DNA from: BOG-908 sp964244695
GTDB lineage: Bacteria > Pseudomonadota > Alphaproteobacteria > Acetobacterales > Acetobacteraceae
Direction of reading: 5' to 3'
DNA: 19,174 bases
NCBI GenBank assembly: GCA_964244695.1
Contig: CAXTJZ010000050.1
Span: forward strand, 1 to 19,174
Within the stretch, counting starts at the first letter, position 1, and each line of letters opens with the position of its first letter. The position numbers and the translations under genes were made by a program. The notes below the pieces were generated by a model. The model made no database searches. It was given only the letters and a program-made list of their open reading frames with translations, and was not told the origin of the DNA. Shown here piece by piece: positions 7,773 to 14,769 of this stretch.

Positions 7773-8708
7773 ATGCACACGCACACTGTCCGCCCGGGTG
7801 AGACGCTTTCCGTCATCGCGCATCATTACAGGACCACGTGGCAGGCCATTGCGAAGCTGAACGGGATGGCCAACCCGAACGCGCTGAAGGTTGGGCAGCA
7901 TCTGCGTCTGCCCGGGCACGCAAGCGGGCATCCGGGGGCGCCGCACGTGCCTGGGCAGGGCGGTGCGCCTGCGGGGCACCCGGGTGCGGCGCCGGCGCCT
8001 GGGGCGGGGCAGCCGGGGGCGGGCCAGCCTGGCGCGGGGCAGCCGGGGGCGGGACAACCTGGCGCAGGACAGGCGGGGGCGGCGGGCAGCGTGACGGAAG
8101 CGCAGCTGCGCGCGATCATGCCGCGTGCGGTGACGCAGGCTGGCACGTTCGCGGCACCGCTGAACACGGCGATGGCTGCCAACGGCATAGACACGCCGGA
8201 GCGGCGGGCGGCGTTCCTGGCGCAGATCAGCGTGGAGAGCGGGGATCTGCACAACACCGAGGAGAACCTGAACTACTCCGCGGAGCGGCTGCATGCGGTC
8301 TGGCCGCGGCGGTTTCCCACGGTGGCCTCGGCACAGCCCTACGCGCACAACCCCGAGGCCTTGGCCAACCACGTATATGCCAACAGGCTGGGCAATGGGG
8401 ACGAGGCGAGCGGGGACGGCTACCGGTTCCGCGGGCGCGGGCTGATGCAGGTGACGGGGCGGAGCAATTACCGGGCGGCGGGGTTCGAGAACCGGCCAGA
8501 GGCGCTGGCGGAGCCCAATACGGCGTCCGACACGGCGGCGCGGTTCTGGTCCAGCAACGGATTGAACCCGCGCAGTGCGACCGTGCTGGGGCATGGCGCG
8601 TTCGATGGGATAACACAGACCGTCAATGGCGGGATGAACGGGAGCGAGGCGCGATGGTCGGCTTACGGACGGGCGGTGACGACTTTTGGGCTTACGCCGG
8701 CGCAATGA
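7773..8708 (+). CDS. LysM-GH19 peptidoglycan/chitin hydrolase
   Basis: This 311-residue protein starts directly with a LysM cell-wall-binding domain (residues 1-48: VRPGETLSVIAHHY ... NPNALKVGQHLRLPG), followed by a Gly/Pro-rich linker with five PGAGQ repeats (76-100) and a GH19 lysozyme/chitinase-like domain (about 107-307). The domain shows AFLAQISVESG (147-157), EENLNYSAERL (163-173), the NPEALANHVYANR stretch and the GRGLMQVTGR substrate-groove motif (221-230). Glu155 and Glu163/164 are the likely catalytic acids. GGAAGG at 7761-7766 fixes the start. There is no signal peptide, so export would need a holin, a type VI system or lysis. Its stop overlaps the next gene by ATGA. It may be a phage-type endolysin or a secreted effector. 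Confidence 0.88.
   Translation: MHTHTVRPGETLSVIAHHYRTTWQAIAKLNGMANPNALKVGQHLRLPGHASGHPGAPHVPGQGGAPAGHPGAAPAPGAGQPGAGQPGAGQPGAGQPGAGQAGAAGSVTEAQLRAIMPRAVTQAGTFAAPLNTAMAANGIDTPERRAAFLAQISVESGDLHNTEENLNYSAERLHAVWPRRFPTVASAQPYAHNPEALANHVYANRLGNGDEASGDGYRFRGRGLMQVTGRSNYRAAGFENRPEALAEPNTASDTAARFWSSNGLNPRSATVLGHGAFDGITQTVNGGMNGSEARWSAYGRAVTTFGLTPAQ
7998..8072 (+). repeat. tandem 15-bp repeats encoding PGAGQ
   Basis: Five in-frame 15-nt units encode a flexible linker between the LysM and GH19 domains. The units alternate slightly at the DNA level, giving a 30-nt higher-order period. Such repeats expand and contract by slippage, so linker length probably varies between strains. Confidence 0.8.
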
Positions 8709-9175
8709 GGCGGGTGGGGCTGGTGGCGGTGCTGGGGCTGGTGGGGGCTTCGGGGGCGATGGCGGCGCCCGCCACACCTTCGATGTGCGACGCTGGGGCG
8801 ACGGCGCTGTTCACGTGCGCGGTCGGGCACAAGGTTGTCTCGATCTGCGGCGAGGGGGGAAAGGCCACGTATTATTATGGCGTTCCCGGGAAGGTGGAGA
8901 TGTCTTCCCAGGCGCTGGTTTTGGCCGAGCGCATGTTTTCGGGTGGGGGGGAGACGCAGATCTCGTTTGCGAACGGGGCTTACAGCTACGTGGTGTTCGA
9001 CAAGACGGTGCGGACGTCATTTTCCGCGGACGGGCATAACGATCCGGATTCCACGAGCGGGCTGGTGGTGCTGAAGGGCGGGAAAACACTGTCCGCGAAG
9101 GCTTGCGCGTCCGATGCTTCGATTTCGGCCGATGCGAGCAAGATGATTCAGGCGGGGGCTTTCGTAGAGCACTGA
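8705..9175 (+). CDS. exported small cysteine-containing protein, possible lysozyme inhibitor
   Basis: The protein has 156 residues with a clear Sec signal peptide (MRRVGLVAVLGLVGASGAMA, cleavage probably after Ala20). The mature part has four cysteines (28, 38, 48, 134), enough for two disulfides, and a beta-rich composition. The spacing of the first three (C...FTCAVGHKVVSICG) recalls uncharacterised periplasmic proteins, and loosely some lysozyme inhibitors, but I cannot assign a family. The ATG overlaps the stop of the LysM-GH19 gene (ATGA), implying translational coupling. This supports, without proving, a role protecting the producer's periplasm from that hydrolase. Confidence 0.75.
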   Translation: MRRVGLVAVLGLVGASGAMAAPATPSMCDAGATALFTCAVGHKVVSICGEGGKATYYYGVPGKVEMSSQALVLAERMFSGGGETQISFANGAYSYVVFDKTVRTSFSADGHNDPDSTSGLVVLKGGKTLSAKACASDASISADASKMIQAGAFVEH

Positions 9176-9196
9176 CCGGGCGGGTTCGGGCCTGGG

Positions 9197-10402
9197 TTAT
9201 TGGGCGGCGGGGGCTTGTTCCGCCGGCCGGGTTCTGGCGCGTGCGAGCAGGAGCAGCGCAGTGGCGGTGCAGAGCAGTAATTCCGGCAGGCCGGCTTCCG
9301 GGCCGAAGGCGCCGCCTGTCATCCAGGCTGGGCCGCTGAGGCTTGTGGCCAGCAGGCCGGCGAAGCCGTGGCCGGAGACGTCCGCGCCGAAGACGCCGCC
9401 TTCGGTGGCGTTCCAGGCGAGATGGATGCCGATAGGGAACCATAGGGAGCGCGTGAGCGCGTAGGCGGCGCCTAGCAGCAGGCCGGAGGCGAAGATGGCG
9501 AGGGCGGCCATGAAGGCGGCGCCGGGGTTGCCGCCGTGGGCCAGCGCGAACAGGGCGGCGGAGAGGAGGAGTGCCGCGGGGATGCCTGTGCTGCGCTCCA
9601 GCAGGCGGAACAGCATGGCGCGGAAGAGCACTTCCTCGAAGATCGCGGCTGCGGCGGCACTGCCCAGAGCGAGGAGCGCGGGGCGGATTGCGCCGGTTGC
9701 TGTGAGGTGTGCGTCACCGGCGGCCAGAAGGATGGCTATTACGGTTGCGAACAGGGTGGCGCCGGTCAGGAGGCCGGTTGCGAACTGGGCCAGCCTGCGG
9801 GTGCCGGGGATCTCGACGATGCTTCGGCGCTCGAAGATTTTCACGGCTGCGTAATAGAGGGCGAGGCTGATTGCGGCGCCCAGGGCGGCGACGGCGTCGC
9901 CTTCGGCTGAGCCGATGGCTGGTTGGTGGTTGAGGATTTGGGCGGCGGCGAGGACGACGAGTTGGGCGGTGAGGACCATGGCTACGGCGAAGGTGGCCAG
10001 CTCGGCGAGGTCTCGGCCGAGGGCGCCGCGAGGAGCGTGGGTGGATGGAGGAGTGCGGCGGCTGAGGCGGCGGGGGTGGCGATTGTGGTGGCGATCAGCC
10101 AGGGGGTGATGGTTGGTTGGGTGCCGGTGGCTGCGGCCAGGGCGGCTAGGGTGGTGAGCGCGGCGATGGCGGCGGCGGGGCGTAGGGTTCTGGTGGCCCA
10201 GGGCGTGTAGGCGGCGAGCGAGGCGGCCCACCAGGCGAAGGGGAGGAGTAGGGCCCAGTATAGGGGGGATGTGCGGTCGGCGGTTTGGGTTGGGGGTAGG
10301 AGGAGGGCGATCAGGGCCAGGAGGGCGGCTATGCCGGCGGTGATTACTAGGAGGACGGTTAGGGCGGAGCGTTTGTCGCGGCGGAGTATTTGCCAAGCTT
10401 GG
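9197..10402 (-). CDS. CPBP (CAAX-type) intramembrane protease, frameshifted and 5' truncated by assembly gap
   Basis: The C-terminal part is a CPBP-family membrane metalloprotease with all three motifs: EExxxR (FEEVLFR), FxxxH (FALAH) and HxxxN (HLAWN). Several hydrophobic helices surround them. Upstream of about 10040 this frame becomes Pro/Arg/His-rich and loses its hydrophobic character. A different leftward frame from 10401 to about 10010 instead encodes four hydrophobic segments (from ALTVLLVITAGIAALLALI onward). The coding signal therefore switches frame in the interval about 10010-10050, by mutation or sequencing error. The true start lies in or beyond the N-run at 10403-10412. If the gene really begins downstream, Met at 9979 is the first ATG in the motif-bearing frame. 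Known relatives process prenylated proteins or bacteriocins; the substrate here is unknown. Confidence 0.7.
   Translation of the reverse strand, partial: PSLANTPPRQTLRPNRPPSNHRRHSRPPGPDRPPPTPNPNRRPHIPPILGPTPPLRLVGRLARRLHALGHQNPTPRRRHRRAHHPSRPGRSHRHPTNHHPLADRHHNRHPRRLSRRTPPSTHAPRGALGRDLAELATFAVAMVLTAQLVVLAAAQILNHQPAIGSAEGDAVAALGAAISLALYYAAVKIFERRSIVEIPGTRRLAQFATGLLTGATLFATVIAILLAAGDAHLTATGAIRPALLALGSAAAAAIFEEVLFRAMLFRLLERSTGIPAALLLSAALFALAHGGNPGAAFMAALAIFASGLLLGAAYALTRSLWFPIGIHLAWNATEGGVFGADVSGHGFAGLLATSLSGPAWMTGGAFGPEAGLPELLLCTATALLLLARARTRPAEQAPAAQ
10354..10402. repeat. left member of a diverged direct duplication flanking the N-run
   Basis: These 49 nt align, with one small indel, to 10422-10470 on the other side of the gap. 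On the leftward strand they encode AWQILRRDKRSALTV, against PWPRLSRRKRPALTV from the other copy. The protein-level similarity indicates paralogous gene starts rather than chance. Confidence 0.55.
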
Positions 10403-10412
10403 NNNNNNNNNN
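10403..10412. other. assembly gap (10 N)
   Basis: Ten consecutive Ns mark a scaffold join of unknown true size inside the protease locus. The sequences on its two sides are homologous, so material may be missing here, possibly a whole paralogue. Confidence 0.95.
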
Positions 10413-10490
10413 GGCGAGGCGGACCGTCAGGGCGGGCCGCTTGCGGCGGCTGAGCCGTGGCCAAGGTGCGAGGGCGCGGCCGACGCTCAC
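10413..10490 (-). CDS. N-terminal fragment of a second CPBP-locus membrane protein
   Basis: A leftward frame can start at GTG (10490-10488), preceded by AGGAAG (10495-10500), and encodes 26 residues containing PWPRLSRRKRPALTVRLA before the gap. This matches QAWQILRRDKRSALTVLLV at the corresponding place just left of the gap. It is most simply the start of a paralogous membrane protein whose remainder is lost in the N-run. Alternatively, one gene has been duplicated by misassembly. Confidence 0.5.
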
Positions 10491-10557
10491 TTTACTTCCT
10501 GGGCTTGGCTGATTGTCTGGACGACGACATCGTTGCACGGGTGGCGTTGCGGGGGGT

Positions 10558-10588
10558 GGTGGGGTGCCCAAGCGCACCCCACCCTACG
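10558..10588 (+). repeat. REP palindrome, left copy
   Basis: This is a 31-nt element with arms GGTGGGGTGC (10558-10567) and GCACCCCACC (10574-10583), a 6-nt loop and a CTACG tail. It lies just upstream of the RAYT gene and matches the copy at 11204-11234 at 29 of 31 positions in the same orientation. Confidence 0.85.
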
Positions 10589-10601
10589 ATGGAGGTGGGG
10601 G

Positions 10602-11201
10602 ATGCCTGAGTATCGGCGGTTGCGGGTGGCGGGCGGGTGTTATTTTTTCACCGTGGCGCTGGCGGATCGGGGGAGTGATTTGCTGGTGCGGGAGATTGCG
10701 GTGCTGCGGGCGGCGGTGGCGCGGGTAATGGTTTTGCGGCCGTTCCGGATTGAGGCTTGGGTGGTTTTGCCGGAGCATTTGCATGCGTTTTGGACGTTGC
10801 CGGAGGGGGATGCGGATTTCTCGGGGCGGTGGCTGTTGATCAAGCGTGGGTTGTCTTTGGCGGTGGCGGGTGGGGAGCGGCGGTCAGCCTCTCGGGTGGC
10901 GAAGGGGGAGCGGGGGATTTGGCAGCTGCGGTTTTGGGAGCATGCGATTCGGGATGCGCGGGATTATGCCGCGCATGTTGATTACGTGCATTTCAATCCG
11001 GTGAAGCATGGGTTGGTGGCGCGGGTTGGGGATTGGCCGTTTTCGATGTTTCGTCGGGCGGTGGCGCGGGGGCGTATGCGGCTGATTGGGGGGATGGGGT
11101 GGAGGTTGAGGGGGTGTTCGGGGGGGGGCGGTAGGGACGGTGGTGCAGCGGTTTCAACGTTGGTTTGTGAGATGGCGACGGGGTTTGTGGTGTCGGTGTG
11201 A
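10602..11201 (+). CDS. REP-associated tyrosine transposase (RAYT, Y1/HUH family)
   Basis: The protein has 199 residues and starts MPEYRR with a strong GGAGG at 10591-10595. It shows the RAYT layout: FFTVAL near the start, VVLPEHLHAFWTLPEGDADF with the HLH metal-binding pair (His59, His61), GIWQLRFWEH, then the catalytic tyrosine segment HVDYVHFNPVKHGLV (Tyr128) and DWPFSMFRR. It is thought to nick and join single-stranded REP hairpins. The C-terminus past residue about 160 is Gly-rich and longer than usual, which may reflect decay after a frameshift. REP palindromes on both sides identify its own substrate. Confidence 0.92.
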   Translation: MPEYRRLRVAGGCYFFTVALADRGSDLLVREIAVLRAAVARVMVLRPFRIEAWVVLPEHLHAFWTLPEGDADFSGRWLLIKRGLSLAVAGGERRSASRVAKGERGIWQLRFWEHAIRDARDYAAHVDYVHFNPVKHGLVARVGDWPFSMFRRAVARGRMRLIGGMGWRLRGCSGGGGRDGGAAVSTLVCEMATGFVVSV

Positions 11202-11203
11202 TT

Positions 11204-11234
11204 GGTGGGGTACCCAGGCGCACCCCACCCTACG
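11204..11234 (+). repeat. REP palindrome, right copy, between RAYT and thsA
   Basis: This second 31-nt REP element begins 3 nt after the RAYT stop and ends 50 nt before the thsA start. One arm position and one loop position differ from the left copy. It may act as the transcription end of the RAYT gene. The thsA promoter must sit in or just after it. Confidence 0.85.
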
Positions 11235-11235
11235 C

Positions 11236-11265
11236 TTGCTTCGGCGATGGTCGGCGGGCAATAAT
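11236..11265 (+). promoter_or_regulatory. possible thsAB promoter
   Basis: TTGCTT (11236-11241) and AATAAT (11260-11265) are spaced by 18 nt in the short interval between the right REP and the thsA ribosome-binding site (AAGGTGG, 11274-11280). The spacing is acceptable for a sigma-70 promoter, but the -35 box is weak and the resulting leader would be very short. Confidence 0.25.
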
Positions 11266-11284
11266 GTCGAGATAAGGTGGTGCA

Positions 11285-12727
11285 ATGAATGAACGAGATA
11301 AGGACGACTTTTGCGACAAGTTTGTTAGGGAGCTTAGGGAAGACAACGCTGCAGTTTTTATCGGAGCCGGCCTGTCCAAGGAAGCAGGATATGTAGATTG
11401 GCCCGGCCTGTTATCTAACATAGCTGATGAGCTTGGGTTAAATATTCTAAAGGAAAACGACTTAGTCGCCGTCGCGCAGTATCACCTGAACTCAAACTCG
11501 GCCAATCGAAATCAGCTTTCGCAACTCCTCGTAGACGAGTTTGCCGATCTCAAGCAACCCACAAAAAATCACGAGATACTTGCGCGATTGCCGATCCGGA
11601 CATACTGGACCACTAACTATGACCGACTTATCGAGAAAGCCTTAGAAGGCGGCGGAAAGAGAGTCGACGCAAAGTACACGAGAGAACAATTAGCAACAAC
11701 ACGACGTGGGCGAGATGCTATCGTCTACAAAATGCATGGCGATATCGAGCATCCCGACAAAGCAGTATTAAGTAAAGATGATTATGAAAATTACTATAAC
11801 ACACATGCCCCGTTTATAACGGCGCTATCCGGCGAGTTGATTGAGAAAACCTTCCTTTTTCTTGGCTTTAGTTTCAGCGATCCCAATCTGGATTTTATCC
11901 TGTCGAGAATCCGCACAACATTCACTAACCATCAGCGACAGCATTTCTGTATCATGCGAAGCCGAAGCCGTCTTCCAGGCGAGAGTGAACAAGACTTCAG
12001 TTACGCACAAGTTAAACAAGCTCTTGCAACTCAAGACCTGCTCCGTTTTAACATAAGGACGCTTTTTGTCGATGATTTTTCTCACATAACCGATATCCTT
12101 CAAACGATAGAAAACAGGTTTCGCCGCCAAACGATTTTCATTTCAGGTAGTGCAGCAGATTTTGGGGATTGGGGAAGGGAGGCAACAGAAGATTTTGTAT
12201 CTACTCTTGCAAGATGCTTAATCGAGAAAAACCTCCGCATAAGCAGTGGCTTTGGCCTGGGGATTGGGAGCGCTGTTGTAACCGGTGCAGTTCAGCAAAT
12301 CTATTCTACACGAAAGCGAAGTATTGAGGAACAGTTGATACTGCGGCCTTTCCCAATCGGGATCGCGGACGAAACCGAAAAGCAAGCAACTTTCATCCGT
12401 TATAGAGAAGAGCTTATCGGACAGGCGGGTATTGCAATTTTTGTTATGGGAAACAAGAAAGTTGAAGGAAGCATAATTAATGCGGATGGAGTAAGACACG
12501 AGTTTGAACTTGCAAAACGTTCAGGCGTCCACGTAATCCCGATTGGTGCCTCCGGCTCAATGGCTGCTGAGCTGTGGAACGATGTTGTAAGTGATTTATC
12601 TTCGTTCTATTCAATGAGTCTAGAGACCATAAGACCTATCTTTGAAGAGTTAGGTCGGCCCACGGCAAAACCTGCAACTTTGATCAAGCCCATTTTGAAC
12701 ATAATAGATTATCTCTCGAAAGGCTAG
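11285..12727 (+). CDS. thsA: Thoeris effector ThsA (SIR2-SLOG NADase)
   Basis: This 480-residue protein matches the Bacillus cereus ThsA architecture almost along its full length. The N-terminal SIR2 NADase domain (about 1-280) has GAGLS (27-31), TYWTTNYDRLIEKAL with Asn111 and YKMHGD with His151, equivalent to the catalytic Asn/His reported in B. cereus (N112/H152). The C-terminal SLOG/STALD domain (about 283-478) has FISGSA (285-290), SGFGLGIGS (321-329), LRPFP (353-357), YREELI with Arg374 and GNK (389-391), the region that binds the cyclic ADP-ribose isomer made by ThsB. Binding switches on NAD+ depletion and abortive infection. Catalytic residues look intact. The gene is visibly AT-richer than its flanks, indicating transfer. 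Confidence 0.97.
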   Translation: MNERDKDDFCDKFVRELREDNAAVFIGAGLSKEAGYVDWPGLLSNIADELGLNILKENDLVAVAQYHLNSNSANRNQLSQLLVDEFADLKQPTKNHEILARLPIRTYWTTNYDRLIEKALEGGGKRVDAKYTREQLATTRRGRDAIVYKMHGDIEHPDKAVLSKDDYENYYNTHAPFITALSGELIEKTFLFLGFSFSDPNLDFILSRIRTTFTNHQRQHFCIMRSRSRLPGESEQDFSYAQVKQALATQDLLRFNIRTLFVDDFSHITDILQTIENRFRRQTIFISGSAADFGDWGREATEDFVSTLARCLIEKNLRISSGFGLGIGSAVVTGAVQQIYSTRKRSIEEQLILRPFPIGIADETEKQATFIRYREELIGQAGIAIFVMGNKKVEGSIINADGVRHEFELAKRSGVHVIPIGASGSMAAELWNDVVSDLSSFYSMSLETIRPIFEELGRPTAKPATLIKPILNIIDYLSKG

Positions 12728-12764
12728 TTAATGGCTAAAATGCTCACAAACGATGGAGTCGCTC

Positions 12765-13265
12765 ATGCCGCGCGCTTGTTTTTTCAGTTTTCATTATAGG
12801 CCCGATTCCGTTCGGGCGGCCAGAGTAAGAAATATCGGTGCGATTGAAGGGAACTCGCCCGCCTCGGACAATGATTGGGAGGCGATTAAAGGAGGTGGTG
12901 ATGACGCGATAAAACGTTGGATTAACGGCCAAATGGACCGAAGAACCTGTGCTATAGTTTTGGTCGGTATGGAAACAGCAAACCGAAAGTGGATAAACTA
13001 TGAAATTGTAAAAGCTTGGAAAGACGGTCTCGGCATTGTAGGCATTCGAATACACGGATTAGTCGATTTCAACGGCCAGGTTGCTACAAGGGGTTTGAAC
13101 CCGTTTGACTACATTGGTTTTGGAACTACAGGGGCAAAACTCTCATCCACCGTGAAGTGTTACGATCCCCAGGGTTCAACTAGTACAGACAGATACAATT
13201 GGATACGCACTCATCTGGCGAATGCGGTTGAGGAGGCCATAAAGATTCGAAAAGATGCAGGTTAA
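12765..13265 (+). CDS. thsB: Thoeris sensor ThsB (TIR-like domain)
   Basis: This 166-residue TIR-like protein starts MPRACFFSFHYR, as in ThsB (FFSFHY in B. cereus). It carries WINGQM, the TCAIVLVGMETANRKWINYEI segment with candidate catalytic Glu80, and GLNPFDYIGF. In Thoeris, ThsB senses phage and makes a cyclic ADP-ribose isomer from NAD+ that activates ThsA. The ATG at 12765 is preferred over the one at 12753 because GGAG (12755-12758) lies 6 nt upstream and the family N-terminus begins there. It follows thsA by 37 nt on the same strand and shares its AT-rich composition. Only one ThsB is present. Confidence 0.93.
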   Translation: MPRACFFSFHYRPDSVRAARVRNIGAIEGNSPASDNDWEAIKGGGDDAIKRWINGQMDRRTCAIVLVGMETANRKWINYEIVKAWKDGLGIVGIRIHGLVDFNGQVATRGLNPFDYIGFGTTGAKLSSTVKCYDPQGSTSTDRYNWIRTHLANAVEEAIKIRKDAG

Positions 13266-13278
13266 TTTGTAGTGGGGT

Positions 13279-13322
13279 CTGGGGCCGACTGGCCCCAGCG
13301 GGGTCGAGGGGCAGAGCCCTCG
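13279..13322. terminator. tandem GC-rich hairpins between convergent thsB and puuA
   Basis: CTGGGGCC/GGCCCCAG (13279-13286 and 13291-13298, loop GACT) is followed by CGAGGG/CCCTCG (13305-13310 and 13317-13322). They lie between two convergent stop codons, where a bidirectional terminator is expected. No strong T-run follows, and the sequence resembles dispersed GC-rich palindromes common in GC-rich alphaproteobacteria, so it may also be a repeat element. Confidence 0.5.
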
Positions 13323-13361
13323 CCTTGCCTTCCCCTACCCCAAAGCGGGCGCCCCCTGCGC

Positions 13362-14744
13362 TTACACCGACTGCAAATACGCGTCGTATTCCACGTCCGT
13401 GACGCGGCGGCGGAATTCGGCTTGTTCCTGGCGTTTGCAGGCGCTGAAGAGGTCTTGGTAGTCCAGGCCTAGGTGTTCGCCCATGACGTCGCTGGCGTCG
13501 AAGGCGTCTATCGCGTCGTCCCAGTTTACCGGGAGGATGGGGTAGCCTTCGCGTTGTTCGCCGTCGATGGGGGGGCCTGGGTCGATTTCGTGGGTGAGGC
13601 CGTGCAGGGCGCCGGCCAGGACGCCGGCTACCGCGAGGTAGGGGTTGCAGTCCGCACCGGCGACGCGGTGTTCGACGCGGGTGGCCTGGCCCGCGGTGAT
13701 GACGCGTATGGCGGCGCTGCGGTTGTCCAGGCCCCAGGTGACGTTGGTGGGGGCGTGGCCGCCTGGGGTGAGGCGGCGGTAGGAGTTGGCGTGGGGGGCG
13801 AGGAGCAGCATGCAGTCCGGCAGGGTTGCGAGCATGCCGCCGGTGACGTGGTGGAGGCGCGGGGCTGGGGCGCCGTTGGGTTCGGCCATGATGTTGCGGC
13901 CGAGCTCGTCGAGGATGGACATGTGGACGTGCATGCCGCTGCCGGCGAGGTTGCCGTAGGGTTTGGCCATGAAGGTGGCGTCCAGGCCGTGCTGGCGGGC
14001 GACGCCCTTGACGATGCGTTTGAGGAGGAAGGCGTGGTCGGCGGCCTGGAGGGGGTCGGGGACGTGGTTGAGGTTGACCTCGTACTGGCCGGGGCCGTTT
14101 TCGCGCACGACGGTGTCGGCGGGGAGATTCTGGCGTTCGCAGGCATGGAAGATGTCGGCGAGGAGGGGTTCGAAGCTGTGGAGTTCGGCGATGGAGAGGA
14201 CCTGGGTTTGCCAGCCGTTCCAGCGGCCTTCGTGGGAGCTGGGGGGTGAGACGGGGTCGCGGGGGGTTCGGCGGCGGTCGATGATGTAGAATTCGAGTTC
14301 GGTTGCGACGATTGGGGTGAGGCGGAGGGTGGCGAAGCGGGCGCAGACGCGGGCGAGGACCTGGCGGGGGTCTGCGTAGAAAGGGGTTCCGTCCTGCTGG
14401 CGCATGGAGAGGAGGACCTGGGTGGTGGGGCGGGTTAGCCAGGTGACGGGGAGGAGTGTGCCGTCGACGGGCATGCAGATGCCGTCCGGGTCACCGGTGC
14501 CTACGGCGAGGCCGGCTTCGGGGACGTCGCAACCCCAGACATCGAGGGCGTAGACGCTGCGGGGGAGGGCTACGCCGTTGGCGAGGACTTCGGGGATGCG
14601 TTCGGCTGGGACCCATTTGCCGCGGGCGATGCCGTTTACGTCGACGACGAAGGCTTCGAGGACGGAGGGGGCTTGTTTGCCGGGGATGAGGGTGTGGGCG
14701 TGGGGGCTGTAGGTGGAGGGCGGCGGCGGGGCGGTGAGATCCAA
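13362..14744 (-). CDS. puuA: gamma-glutamylputrescine synthetase (glutamine synthetase family)
   Basis: The protein has 460 residues and a glutamine-synthetase fold. It ligates glutamate to putrescine (or a related polyamine) using ATP, the first step of the Puu pathway. Metal-site acids are in ATELEFY (Glu149, Glu151) and GPGQYE (Glu222). GSGMHVH (268-274), the RVEHR segment (356-360) and NPYLAVAGVLAG (367-378) are typical of the PuuA/GlnT branch. Context with puuD and puuB favours the polyamine role over true glutamine synthesis. The start appears to be TTG at 14744 with GGAG (14757-14754) upstream; no in-frame ATG fits. puuD lies 25 nt upstream on the same strand, so the two are probably one transcript. 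Confidence 0.9.
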   Translation of the reverse strand: MDLTAPPPPSTYSPHAHTLIPGKQAPSVLEAFVVDVNGIARGKWVPAERIPEVLANGVALPRSVYALDVWGCDVPEAGLAVGTGDPDGICMPVDGTLLPVTWLTRPTTQVLLSMRQQDGTPFYADPRQVLARVCARFATLRLTPIVATELEFYIIDRRRTPRDPVSPPSSHEGRWNGWQTQVLSIAELHSFEPLLADIFHACERQNLPADTVVRENGPGQYEVNLNHVPDPLQAADHAFLLKRIVKGVARQHGLDATFMAKPYGNLAGSGMHVHMSILDELGRNIMAEPNGAPAPRLHHVTGGMLATLPDCMLLLAPHANSYRRLTPGGHAPTNVTWGLDNRSAAIRVITAGQATRVEHRVAGADCNPYLAVAGVLAGALHGLTHEIDPGPPIDGEQREGYPILPVNWDDAIDAFDASDVMGEHLGLDYQDLFSACKRQEQAEFRRRVTDVEYDAYLQSV

Positions 14745-14769
14745 TTAAACTTGCTCCGTTGTTGTGGGG

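Noticed and set aside
7998..8072. Short tandem repeats considered as a CRISPR-like array
   Set aside because: The units are 15 nt, contiguous and in frame as PGAGQ within a protein linker; there are no spacers and no cas genes.
9197..10396. CPBP protease taken as one uninterrupted 399-residue protein
   Set aside because: Its first 120 or so residues are Pro/Arg/His-rich and unlike a membrane protein, whereas a neighbouring frame has hydrophobic helices there. A frame switch explains it better.
11285..13265. thsAB as a novel SIR2/TIR defence system
   Set aside because: Near full-length resemblance of both proteins to ThsA and ThsB identifies it as the known Thoeris type I system.
13473..14249. 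Long rightward open frame, Gly/Val-rich, opposite puuA
   Set aside because: It is antisense to a gene with clear glutamine-synthetase motifs. Its composition is the usual mirror of GC-rich coding DNA, and it has no domain or good ribosome-binding site.
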